This document shows positions 51,504 to 60,073 of a stretch of DNA of 64,000 nucleotides, piece after piece; position 1 is the first letter of the stretch; every line of letters starts with the position of its first letter. The stretch spans positions 49,497 through 113,496 of the forward strand of contig JBFLZW010000017.1 in the NCBI GenBank assembly GCA_040755755.1, read 5' to 3'. A model generated the notes under the pieces. That model was given only the letters and a program-made list of their open reading frames with translations, made no database searches and was not told the DNA's origin. Source of the DNA: a bacterium (GTDB lineage Bacteria; SZUA-182; DTGQ01). Made by a program: the position numbers and the translations under genes.

Positions 51504-51535
51504 GGAGGCCATTGGCTTATAAGCCAATGGCCTCC
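51504..51535. terminator. 32-bp perfect palindrome after the PEP-CTERM gene
   Basis: GGAGGCCATTGGCT-TATA-AGCCAATGGCCTCC forms a 14-bp stem with a four-base loop, followed by GTTCTTG. It lies 60 bp after the stop and 44 bp before the next start. It is a terminator or a differential-expression hairpin between the two genes. Confidence 0.65.
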
Positions 51536-51578
51536 GTTCTTGCACGGTAACCAGGGTCCACAGGAGGAAAGGAAACTT

Positions 51579-54056
51579 ATGAACCATAGGGAAGGACTTT
51601 TTGCACTCAAGGTTAACCTGTTAGTTTTCTTTTTTGTATTGATGCTGTCTTCATTAGCGACAGCATCTCTCGTCCCGCCAGAGGTAAATGTTATGCCGGA
51701 TGGAGATACAGATACCTCGGCATATACCTGGGTAGGAAATGCTTTGACTATCTGGGGAAATGTAGTTTGGGGCAGTTCCACTTCCGGCACTTATGCATGG
51801 GATATTAATAATGACGGCACGGCTGACTATACCGGTACCGTTACCAATGCCAAGGATATAGCCTGTACCCATACTTATGCTACCTCCGGGCTTTATGAAG
51901 CCAAGCTGACCGTCACCGACGGCAATGGAGAATCTGACAGCGCCGTTGTAAGAATCAGGGTTTTACCCTCCGAGACTAAAGAAGCCAAGATCAATCTGGC
52001 CATTGAAAAGGGGTTGAAATGGCTGTACCTGAAACAGGGAAGTAATGGCTCCATTTACGATCTGAATTCCTACAGTTCATCGGGAGCTGAAACAGCCGCG
52101 GCTGTTTTGGCCTTTGAAAACAAGGGCCATAAGCCCTGCACTCAGGACCAGGACCTTGACGGCGATGTAGATGCAGCCGACCGGGCAATCTGGGAAAAAG
52201 ACCGTATCTATGCCAAAACGGTGCATGCAGGGCTTGACTATATCATTTCCACCCTGACGGCAGTAGGTGTAGGTGCTCCTTATGATAATAACGGCAATGG
52301 GGTATGGATCGCTGACAATTATTATCCCTCTTCGGGATACAGGGGACCATACAAAATCGGTATGTACATGATGGCTCTAGTCGGGGCTGGCAGTGTAGCC
52401 AGCGGGGCACCGAATCTGGTAGCCACCACCGGACCGAGTGGTGTTATTGGCAAGACCTACCGCACGATCGTCGAGGATATGGTCGATTACTGCGATTATT
52501 CACAGTATCACTCTACCTATGGTGGATGGAGATATGGTCCTGGTTATGGGCCTGACAACTCGGCCTGCCAATGGCCGGCCATTGGCATGGAGGCGGCTGA
52601 ATTTGGCTGGGGAGTTCCTATCCGCCAGGCAATTAAAGACCTCAATCAAAACTGGACGAATTATAGCCAGAATGCTTCTAACGGGCGTTTTGGATATACC
52701 TCGGAAAGTGCTCAGGGAACAGGTGGATATGGTGCCTGTACCGGGTCCGGCATTTGTCAGTTATCCTTCCAGGGAAAAGTCAAGGATGATCCCAGGATCA
52801 TTCTTGCCGGGAATTTCTTGAAGAATAATCCTGGTCTCTACAATCAAGGCTTCAGTGACGATAGGGCTTTCCTGTACTACATGTATGCCGTAGCCAAGGG
52901 TGCCCGGATCGCTAAAATCGATACCAACGGCGATGGCAAGGGTGATACCTATTCCGAGATTCAATTCCTGGGATCAGCTCCGGGCTGGGACTGGTACGAT
53001 GCCTACAGCACCTGGCTCATTACTTACCAGAATCCAGGCGGATTTTGGGATGATAGTTTCGACCATACTTACCGTGTGTTGGAGACCTCCTGGGCAGTGG
53101 AAATCCTGACCAAAAACGTTTTCACTCTGCGGCCAATAGCCAAATTGACTGCTACCCCCAATCCCACCCCTGCTAATTCAGCCATTACCTTTGACCTGAG
53201 CGGTTCATTCCATCAGGATAGTTCCAAGAACCTGGTTGACTGGTGGATCGATGTCGATAATAATGGAACGTTTGATCTCAGCGGCCATTTCCCGGTAACA
53301 ACCGCCAGTTTTGCCGCCGGATATCCTGATACCGGCTCGAATTACGCAGTTACCGCAAGACTCAGAGTAAGCGACAATTCCACGCCGGTTGAATTTGGCG
53401 AGGATGCCCTGACTATCAATATCACTACCGGCAATGTCCCGCCGGTTGCAGATCCGGGCGGGCCATATAATGGAGTTATCGGACAGCCGATCACCTTTGA
53501 CGGTTCCAACTCCTATGATGCCAATGAAGGCGCCCCGCTCAATGATTCAATCGTAAGCTGGGAATGGGACCTGGATGGCGATGGTCAATATGATGATGCT
53601 TCCGGTGAAATTGTGACCAAGACCTGGAACACACCCTATTCTGGAAATATTGGTCTGAAAGTCAAAGATTCATTCGGCCTGTCCAGTACAGCCGTAGCCT
53701 ACACCAAGGTTGTGGTAGTCGATCTCTGGCCGGAAAATTATACTATCGTAAGCACCAGGAGAATAAACCGGTATGTTTATGAGTATGAATATAAGTTCGA
53801 CATGAGAAACCGGGGGACAGGAGATGCTTTCAATGTCCAGTGCAGCATTGACCAAAAACCGCCTCAGATGACCGTTGTCGATGGTCAGGTGAGTTTTGGT
53901 AACGTGACGGCCGGAGCGGTTGTAACCTCTGTTGACTCTTTCAAATATCAACACGATCGCCGTTATCCGATGGCTGATATTCAAATTCGATGGAAACTCG
54001 AATATGATGATGCTGCTGGAAGTCATATAGTCTTCCTGGATTTTCCATTGCGCTGA
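51579..54056 (+). CDS. Secreted PKD-domain protein with prenyltransferase/squalene-cyclase-like repeats
   Basis: About 825 residues. ATG 51579 follows AGGAGGAAAGG; the upstream frame includes the palindrome and is not coding. Signal peptide (VNLLVFFFVLMLSSLATA), a PKD domain (about 30-130, YAWDINNDGTADYTG), an alpha-barrel terpene-cyclase-like region (about 135-490, KGLKWLYLKQGSNGSIYD), two PKD domains (PIAKLTATPNPTPANSAITF; PVADPGGPYNGVIGQPITF) and a beta-rich end. The repeats lack the DxDD acid of true cyclases, so they probably bind carbohydrate or protein. There is no PEP-CTERM tail. Likely an extracellular adhesin or matrix protein. Confidence 0.88.
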   Translation: MNHREGLFALKVNLLVFFFVLMLSSLATASLVPPEVNVMPDGDTDTSAYTWVGNALTIWGNVVWGSSTSGTYAWDINNDGTADYTGTVTNAKDIACTHTYATSGLYEAKLTVTDGNGESDSAVVRIRVLPSETKEAKINLAIEKGLKWLYLKQGSNGSIYDLNSYSSSGAETAAAVLAFENKGHKPCTQDQDLDGDVDAADRAIWEKDRIYAKTVHAGLDYIISTLTAVGVGAPYDNNGNGVWIADNYYPSSGYRGPYKIGMYMMALVGAGSVASGAPNLVATTGPSGVIGKTYRTIVEDMVDYCDYSQYHSTYGGWRYGPGYGPDNSACQWPAIGMEAAEFGWGVPIRQAIKDLNQNWTNYSQNASNGRFGYTSESAQGTGGYGACTGSGICQLSFQGKVKDDPRIILAGNFLKNNPGLYNQGFSDDRAFLYYMYAVAKGARIAKIDTNGDGKGDTYSEIQFLGSAPGWDWYDAYSTWLITYQNPGGFWDDSFDHTYRVLETSWAVEILTKNVFTLRPIAKLTATPNPTPANSAITFDLSGSFHQDSSKNLVDWWIDVDNNGTFDLSGHFPVTTASFAAGYPDTGSNYAVTARLRVSDNSTPVEFGEDALTINITTGNVPPVADPGGPYNGVIGQPITFDGSNSYDANEGAPLNDSIVSWEWDLDGDGQYDDASGEIVTKTWNTPYSGNIGLKVKDSFGLSSTAVAYTKVVVVDLWPENYTIVSTRRINRYVYEYEYKFDMRNRGTGDAFNVQCSIDQKPPQMTVVDGQVSFGNVTAGAVVTSVDSFKYQHDRRYPMADIQIRWKLEYDDAAGSHIVFLDFPLR

Positions 54057-54125
54057 TTTTGTACTTGATGTACCTGATTGGTTTAATAACTCTGGTAACA
54101 TGAGTTAGAACCGAATAAGAGGATA

Positions 54126-54165
54126 AACGGGGTATTATCTTGCGGGATATACCCCGTTTTCTTTT
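54126..54165 (+). terminator. Rho-independent terminator after the PKD protein gene
   Basis: AACGGGGTAT (54126-54135) pairs with ATACCCCGTT (54149-54158) followed by TTTTCTTTT. It is placed 70 bp after the stop at 54056. Confidence 0.85.
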
Positions 54166-54221
54166 ACTCCAGCTCTGTACCGGCTATAGTGCCGAGTGAA
54201 TTTGGGGAGGAACAAAGTTAC

Positions 54222-55256
54222 ATGGTTCACAGAAAAATCCTGATTCTGTTTTTGGGATCAATGGTTGCAGCGGCCCTTTTATTCCTGGTTTTCAGCCCCC
54301 TGAGTATAAAAAGTGTAACCCGGCCTGTTTCCTGCCGGAATGAACCACAGCAGAGTTTGAAACCAGGTATCCTCCAGAATGAGAGTTCACCTGGTAACCA
54401 TGACAATCCCCATGAGAAAAGGTGGGAGGGTACAGTATCATTACGCCAGGATTTTATCCTTACAGCACCTCAGGGTGGAGAAGTGGTATCTCTTGCCAAA
54501 GCAGGGGATAGGGTGACGGCAGGGGTAATCCTTGCTGAAATAGCGAACGAACAGAGTCGGAAAGCCGCTCATGAACAGCAAGGCGCACTGGACCGGGAAA
54601 TATCCATGGCTGATCAGAGTATAGAAATTGCCCGACAGGATATCACCAATCTTAATCGGGAAATTGACCAGCTCAAAGATACTGTCAAAGATAAGGAATA
54701 TTCTTTCGCCGATGCGGAAAGGGAATACCGGCAGGAGCTGATGGGTGAGGCGGCCTTCATTGAAAAAAAAGATGAGCTTGACCGTCTGAAAAGAAATCTC
54801 GAATCACGGGAATCCATGCTCAGGTGCAAGTACGAAAATATTGCTTCTCTTCAAAAAGAGATAATCAAACTCCAGTCATCTGCCAAACAAATATCTCAAA
54901 ACCTTATCATCAAGGCACCCTGTGACGGGGTGGTAGGAGAGGTTCTTGCCAGGGTTGGGGAAAAGGTGAACGAGCAGGCTATGCTGATGAAACTGACCCC
55001 CTGCAATGTAGTTTCCCTCAAGTTACAAGGGGAATCCCTCCTTGGCCTTGACGGGAAAAAGATACTTCTAACCATGCATAACGCCCCTGATAAAAAATTT
55101 TCAGGCATCATGAAAATAGCAGACTTCTCCTTCCTGCCTGGACAGAGGGGAGAGAGGGCAGATGCAGAGGTAATTCTGGATCAGGGGCAGGCCGACCTTT
55201 CCAGGGGATTCAGGGGAAAGGTTGTGGTATCGCTGCAGGGTTCGGGAAATTTATAA
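54222..55256 (+). CDS. HlyD-type membrane-fusion (periplasmic adaptor) protein
   Basis: About 344 residues from ATG 54222 with GGAGG upstream. One N-terminal membrane helix (ILILFLGSMVAAALLFLVF) anchors it in the inner membrane; a lipoyl-like half (FILTAPQGGEVVSLAKAGDRV) leads into a coiled coil (about 115-235, DREISMADQSIEIARQDI) and the second lipoyl half (IIKAPCDGVVGEVLARVGEKV), then a beta-barrel end. Such adaptors link an inner-membrane pump to an outer-membrane channel. No ABC, RND or MFS partner and no TolC is adjacent, so the partner is elsewhere. Its 3' part is duplicated downstream. Confidence 0.85.
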   Translation: MVHRKILILFLGSMVAAALLFLVFSPLSIKSVTRPVSCRNEPQQSLKPGILQNESSPGNHDNPHEKRWEGTVSLRQDFILTAPQGGEVVSLAKAGDRVTAGVILAEIANEQSRKAAHEQQGALDREISMADQSIEIARQDITNLNREIDQLKDTVKDKEYSFADAEREYRQELMGEAAFIEKKDELDRLKRNLESRESMLRCKYENIASLQKEIIKLQSSAKQISQNLIIKAPCDGVVGEVLARVGEKVNEQAMLMKLTPCNVVSLKLQGESLLGLDGKKILLTMHNAPDKKFSGIMKIADFSFLPGQRGERADAEVILDQGQADLSRGFRGKVVVSLQGSGNL

Positions 55257-55303
55257 AATTACGGTCGCTCAGTCACCATGTTAAGTTAAGCAACGGACAA
55301 TTA

Positions 55304-55330
55304 AAATCCCCCTTTTCTCAAGGGGGATTT
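55304..55330. terminator. 11-bp hairpin AAATCCCCCTT/AAGGGGGATTT
   Basis: The stem has loop TTCTC and is followed by AGGGGGGCG. This is a widely seen intergenic hairpin type in deltaproteobacterial genomes. It lies 48 bp after the adaptor gene and before the decayed copy of its tail. Confidence 0.6.
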
Positions 55331-55373
55331 AGGGGGGCGAGCTACTACCCGAATCCCCACGCAATATCCCTGA

Positions 55374-55830
55374 TCAATTGCAGGTACAAAACATTGCCTC
55401 TCTTCAAAAAAAGATGAAGAAGCTCCATTCATCTGCCGAACAAATAGGTAAGGATCTTTTTTACGGTACTCTGCGACGGGATAGTTGGAAGAGGTTCTTG
55501 CCAAGGTTGGAGAAAAGGTGAATGAGCAGGCCATTCTGATGAAACCGACCCCCTGCAATGCAGATTCCCTCCAATTGTCAGGAACATCCCTCCCTTGGCC
55601 TTGATGGAAAAAGAGATACTTCTAACCATGTACAACTCTTCAGCCAATAACTTTTCAGGCACTATTAAAATAAGAGATTTCCCCTTCGATCTGGTCAGAC
55701 GGAGGAGGGCAGAGAGGGAGGTTCCCGGACCGGGGGCAATCTGATCTTTTTTATGGATTCAGAAGAGAGATTATGGTATTGTTGACCTGATTAAGGAAAA
55801 TTTATTGTAAATTATAATTGGTCAGTCATT
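55374..55830 (+). pseudogene. Decayed tandem copy of the adaptor gene's 3' part
   Basis: From about 55374 the sequence follows 54824-55277 base for base with many changes: TACAAAACATTGCCTCTCTT against TACGAAAATATTGCTTCTCTT, GGTTGGAGAAAAGGTGAA against GGTTGGGGAAAAGGTGAA, then CCCCCTGCAATG. The similarity runs past the stop into the 3' flank (GGTCAGTCA). Frame breaks and stops are frequent, so no protein is made. Confidence 0.85.
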
Positions 55831-55942
55831 GTCATTCCCTGACTCCTGAAGGGAGCGAGGGGGACCGTACAGCTTTCTTACAAAAGGTTGAGCAGTTGTT
55901 ACCAAAATTTATTAAACTACGAACAGGGAGATATCGCCAGCC

Positions 55943-56773
55943 ATGAAACCAAACTATGCTCCATTACGCCACAAGATAGTGTATTTTGCACTCACCGGCC
56001 TTTCTCTCAGCATTCTTTTACTTTTGCCGCCACAAGGGTATGGAGAATCTCAGGATACGAAAGGTCCAAATTCTCCGGATAGTTTCTCAAAACCTTCATC
56101 AGTGCCTTCTTCAGGAGAACCTGCCCCGGCACCTTCTTTGCCTCCTTCGGGGAATACTCCCATTGAGCAAACTGGCCCGGATGAATACCGGATTGGCAAG
56201 CTGATGTTAAATAAGAAAACCCGGGAAATTGCTATCACCGGGCAGGTCAATATGCAAAGCGGCCTGGTTGAATATCTGGCCTGCTGCTCGGCGGAAGCTG
56301 GAAAACTCCACGAGAGTGTTCTGAAACTCGATACAAAACCTTCCGATGTTCAGGTAGCTCTTCTTCTGCTCGGTGCTAAAGCGGAGAACAACTTGAAGTT
56401 TCAGGGTGATCCGAATCCTCCCAAGGGAGACCCCCTGGAGATTTGGGTAGAGTGGGAATTGCAGGATAAAACGAAAAAAAAGGTTCGCGGGGAGGAACTG
56501 GTGTACAATCAGGCGGAAAAAAAGCCAATGGGAAAAACCACCTGGGCTTTTACCGGATCATTTATCCGGGAGGGCAGGTTCGTTGCAGACATGGAGGGAT
56601 CGATCATCGCTACCTTCCGGGACCCGGCGGCTCTTATCAATAATTCTTTACCGGTTGGAGCGGACGATACTCAGATTTTCAGCAATGAGAATCTTCTCCC
56701 CCCGGTGGGAACAAAGGTGACCTTGTTCATCAAACCTGTCCCGAATCACTCGCCGGAAAAGCATAGCCTGTAA
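55943..56773 (+). CDS. Secreted YdjY-domain protein
   Basis: 276 residues, with GGGAG before ATG 55943. A signal segment (FALTGLSLSILLLLP) is followed by a Pro/Ser-rich linker and the YdjY-like domain (about 95-260): LVEYLACCSAEAGKLHESVLKLDTKPSDVQVALLLLG, then VEWELQDKTKKKVRGEELV. YdjY domains are secreted, of unknown function, often next to terpene-cyclase-fold proteins. The next gene, of that fold, begins 44 bp later, so they probably work together. A Cys pair (ACCS) replaces part of the usual Gly-rich motif. Confidence 0.78.
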   Translation: MKPNYAPLRHKIVYFALTGLSLSILLLLPPQGYGESQDTKGPNSPDSFSKPSSVPSSGEPAPAPSLPPSGNTPIEQTGPDEYRIGKLMLNKKTREIAITGQVNMQSGLVEYLACCSAEAGKLHESVLKLDTKPSDVQVALLLLGAKAENNLKFQGDPNPPKGDPLEIWVEWELQDKTKKKVRGEELVYNQAEKKPMGKTTWAFTGSFIREGRFVADMEGSIIATFRDPAALINNSLPVGADDTQIFSNENLLPPVGTKVTLFIKPVPNHSPEKHSL

Positions 56774-56817
56774 GGAGAGGAACTTGAAAAAATAATCCAC
56801 AAGAGGAGGATATAATC

Positions 56818-58101
56818 ATGGTAAATTATCTCAGGAAACACAATGCTTGGCTTTGCCTTCAATCTTTCGTAATGGCCGCTTTTCTTATCTGCATTGCTCA
56901 TCCTCTGCCTGGCTGGGGAGCACCGGACAAATTGAACAAGGGGGAAAAGCCGCAGGAGGCTGTTGTCTCTCAAAATCTGATCAAGGCTGACCAGCCGACT
57001 AATCTTTCCTTGAGGAAAGAAGCCCAGCACTCAATCGACATGGGACTTGCCTGGTTAAAGAACAAGCAGAATCCTGATGGTTCATGGTCCAATCCGGATT
57101 ACCCGGCCATAACAGCTCTGGTAGCTCTCTCTTTCGTGCGCGATCCTTCCGCTTCCCTGAGCTACCAGCAATATCCGGCCTTTCTCCAGAATGCCTTTAA
57201 ATTTATCCTGAGCAAGGTACAGCCGGACGGGGGAATCTACACCCCATCAAAAGGGCTTGCCAATTACAATACTGCAATTTGCATTTCGGCTCTTACAGCT
57301 ACGGGAAATCCGGCTTTTGTTCCAGTCATTCAGAAGGCCAGGAATTACCTGATTTCCCTCCAGATGGACGAGGGGGAAAAGGGAGTTGCCGACCAGACCT
57401 ATGATGGAGGAATCGGCTACGGAGGGAAGGAAAAACACTCTGATTTATCCAATATGCACCTTGCCCTTGAAGCCCTGTATGTGAGCAGACAGCTTGAGAT
57501 CGATAAGGCGAAAACCCTTGGCTCTGCAAAGGTTGAATCGAAGGAACTGGACTATCAGGCAGCCCTGCGGTTTATCGAACGATGCCAGAACAATCCCAAA
57601 ACCAATGATCAATCCTGGGCAAGCGGTGATCCGGATAACCTCGGAGGGTTTATTTATTTTCCCGGAAGCAGCAAGGCTGATGAGCAAAAACTTCCCGATG
57701 GGAAAACCGCTCTGCGGTCATATGGCAGCATGACCTATGCAGGTCTTTTGAGTTTCATCTATGTCAACCTTGAAAAGGATGACCCACGGGTGCAGGCAGC
57801 CTATGACTGGATCAGAAAGCACTATACTGTGGATGAGAATCCGGGCATGGGCCAGCAGGGATTGTTTTATAACTACCATACCATGGCCAAGGCACTGGCT
57901 GTTTACGGAGCTCAGGAAATTCAGGTGGAAGGGAGAAAGGAAAAAGTCAACTGGCGGAAAGAGCTTATCGGCAAGATTATCGGGCTGCAAAAGGGTGAAG
58001 GATATTGGGTCAATGCGGAAGGCAGATGGTGGGAAAACGATCCTGTCCTGGCGACATCATACGCACTGCTATCCATGGAGATCGCCCAGGCAGGGCTTTA
58101 A
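56818..58101 (+). CDS. Secreted prenyltransferase/squalene-oxidase-repeat protein
   Basis: 427 residues with GAGGAGG before ATG 56818 and a signal peptide (LQSFVMAAFLICIAHPLPGWG). The chain is an alpha-alpha barrel with repeats such as GLAWLKNKQNPDGSWSNPDY, FILSKVQPDGGIY, YLISLQMDEG and IIGLQKGEGYW, matching the prenyltransferase/squalene oxidase repeat. The DxDD catalytic motif of squalene-hopene cyclases is not seen. It lies 24 bp before the ebo genes and is transcribed with them, so it may be part of that pathway. Confidence 0.85.
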   Translation: MVNYLRKHNAWLCLQSFVMAAFLICIAHPLPGWGAPDKLNKGEKPQEAVVSQNLIKADQPTNLSLRKEAQHSIDMGLAWLKNKQNPDGSWSNPDYPAITALVALSFVRDPSASLSYQQYPAFLQNAFKFILSKVQPDGGIYTPSKGLANYNTAICISALTATGNPAFVPVIQKARNYLISLQMDEGEKGVADQTYDGGIGYGGKEKHSDLSNMHLALEALYVSRQLEIDKAKTLGSAKVESKELDYQAALRFIERCQNNPKTNDQSWASGDPDNLGGFIYFPGSSKADEQKLPDGKTALRSYGSMTYAGLLSFIYVNLEKDDPRVQAAYDWIRKHYTVDENPGMGQQGLFYNYHTMAKALAVYGAQEIQVEGRKEKVNWRKELIGKIIGLQKGEGYWVNAEGRWWENDPVLATSYALLSMEIAQAGL

Positions 58102-58125
58102 ACGGAATATGGAGTTAATTTATCT

Positions 58126-58983
58126 ATGAGCATGCTTATGAACACTCTTATCGAACCTCATATCCACATGTATTCCCGGACCACGGATGACTATCAGGCC
58201 ATGCATGCAGCGGGCATCCGGGTCGTGGTCGAACCCTCCTTCTGGCTGGGATGCGACCGCCGGTACGCCGGCACGTTTTTCGATTATTTCCGGCTGATCC
58301 TTGAGTTTGAAACTCTCAGGGCAGCCCGCTACGGGATTGATCACTATGCATGCATATCGGTAAACCCCAAAGAGGCGGAAAACAGGGGCCTGGTCGATGA
58401 GGTTCTGGCCGGTATCGGTGAGTATTTCGATCATCCCCGCTGTGTCGGTATCGGGGAAATCGGGCTCAACAACCTTACCGAAAATGAAATCTATGCCTTT
58501 CGCCGGCAACTGCTGATGGCCGAGGAGCGAAAACTTCCGGTGGTCATTCATTTGCCCCACTTTCGAAAACCTGAAGGGGCCCGGATTATTGTCGATATAA
58601 TCCGGGCCGAAGGTGTTGATCAAAAGCGTATTGAGATTGACCACAATACCGAAGAAACCATGCCCATCACCCGGAAGACCGAATGCTTTACCGGCTTGAC
58701 CGTATATCCGTATTCCAAGCTGAATCCTGAACGGGTATCCGGAATCGTCAGGGAGTATGGAGCCGAGCGGATGATAATCGACGGCAGCGCAGACTGGGGT
58801 GTCTCAGATCCTTTGGCTCTGCCAAAAACGATAGAATATCTGCGCCGGGATGGCCATGCCGAGGAATCTCTCCGGCTTCTGTTCCATGACAATGCAGACC
58901 AGTTCTATGGACAGACCCCGCGATGGAAGCCTGATTACCATATTGAACCAGTACCCGTTTCAGAATACCAGCGGCAGCCCTGA
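58126..58983 (+). CDS. eboB: TatD-like metal-dependent hydrolase, EboB-like
   Basis: 285 residues. TIM-barrel amidohydrolase ligands are in order: EPHIHMYSRTTDD (His-x-His), GIGEIGLN (Glu), VVIHLPHF (His), EIDHNTEET (His) and IIDGSADWG (Asp). The start EPHIHMxSRTTDDYxAM is characteristic of EboB. In cyanobacteria the ebo cluster is required to move a scytonemin precursor to the periplasm, and related clusters occur in other bacteria and algal plastids. Here it is first of five consecutive ebo-type genes; no EboA-like gene precedes it. Confidence 0.85.
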   Translation: MSMLMNTLIEPHIHMYSRTTDDYQAMHAAGIRVVVEPSFWLGCDRRYAGTFFDYFRLILEFETLRAARYGIDHYACISVNPKEAENRGLVDEVLAGIGEYFDHPRCVGIGEIGLNNLTENEIYAFRRQLLMAEERKLPVVIHLPHFRKPEGARIIVDIIRAEGVDQKRIEIDHNTEETMPITRKTECFTGLTVYPYSKLNPERVSGIVREYGAERMIIDGSADWGVSDPLALPKTIEYLRRDGHAEESLRLLFHDNADQFYGQTPRWKPDYHIEPVPVSEYQRQP

Positions 58984-59076
58984 CCCTGTGACTCAAGAGA
59001 CCAGAACAATGAGGATGAATCTCACGTTTTCCTCATGTATCTTGAGTGTCTCTGTGATTGCCTTTATTTTTTCTCC

Positions 59077-60069
59077 ATGCGAATGAGCAGCAACAATGGA
59101 ATACTGCAGGATAAACCCGCAAACCGAAGAGAGGTTTTTCACGGCTTTTTGGAGCTGATACGTCTGCCTAATCTGCTTACCGTGCCTGGAGACATCCTGG
59201 CAGGATTTACCCTGGCCGGTGTTTCTCCCGGCAATCTCCCGTGCATTGTGCCTGTCCTCCTGATCTCTCTCTTTCTGTATACCTGCGGGTTGATTCTCAA
59301 TGACTATGTTGATCGGGAAACCGACCGGGCAGAGCGTCCCGGTCGGCCAATACCGTCAGGGAGAGTCCAGCCGGGGACGGCACTGACCATTGCTCTGGTC
59401 CTGCTTGTTCTGGCCATCTTCCTGAGCTTGATCACTGGCCGGGAGAATGTGCCGCTGATTGGTTGTGCAGCCTCCTCTTTCCATCCCGGATTCTCTCTTA
59501 TCGGGATTACCGGAGGGCTGGCTGCCCTTATCCTCCTGTACAACTGCTGTGTGCGCACTATCCCCCTTGCAGGTTTTGGGGTCATGGGACTGTGCCGGGG
59601 AGCAAACCTCCTTCTGGGTGCCAGCATTGGGGCCAGGCCCTTTACGGCTGCCGTATTCATCGGTGCCGGTCTTGAGGCTTCCTATATTGCAGCGGTATCT
59701 GCAATTGCACATCAGGAAACCAGGGGAGGAACCGTTCACGGAGCAAGGCGCTTTTTGCCCCTGGCTCCTGTTATCGCTCTGGCAAGCCTGGGGATGTTTT
59801 CCCGGTTTTCCTTTCTCAAGATGGGAGTAATCCTCTTTACCGCTGGCTGGACATGGCATACCCTGTGGTTCGGAAGCTGGAATGGACGCTCTATTCCGAC
59901 AAAGGTTGGCCAGTTGATTCGCAATATCATTCTGATCCAGAGCGGACTTCTCGTGCTTACGATGGACAGGAGCCCGGAACAGAGCCATTTTATTCTCATT
60001 GCCCTGCCCTTCCTGATGCTTTTCTTTATCTTTTCCCTGTGGGCAGGTCAGCGGTTTTACGGGAGTTAA
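59077..60069 (+). CDS. eboC: UbiA-type prenyltransferase, EboC-like
   Basis: About 330 residues; the start is probably ATG 59077, since the frame upstream adds a non-conserved Cys-rich segment. About eight membrane helices. The first Asp-rich motif NDYVDRETDRAERPGRPIPSG binds prenyl diphosphate through Mg2+. The second motif is unclear and the loop AIAHQETRGGTVHGA may take its place, as in EboC proteins. The gene is followed by the EboF-like gene after 4 bp. The predicted product is a prenylated intermediate of unknown structure. Confidence 0.82.
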   Translation: MRMSSNNGILQDKPANRREVFHGFLELIRLPNLLTVPGDILAGFTLAGVSPGNLPCIVPVLLISLFLYTCGLILNDYVDRETDRAERPGRPIPSGRVQPGTALTIALVLLVLAIFLSLITGRENVPLIGCAASSFHPGFSLIGITGGLAALILLYNCCVRTIPLAGFGVMGLCRGANLLLGASIGARPFTAAVFIGAGLEASYIAAVSAIAHQETRGGTVHGARRFLPLAPVIALASLGMFSRFSFLKMGVILFTAGWTWHTLWFGSWNGRSIPTKVGQLIRNIILIQSGLLVLTMDRSPEQSHFILIALPFLMLFFIFSLWAGQRFYGS

Positions 60070-60073
60070 TATC

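Noticed and set aside
54128-54144. Sigma-54-like GGGGTA-TTATC-TTGCG before the adaptor gene
   Set aside because: It is the stem-loop of an intrinsic terminator; the -24 half matches poorly.
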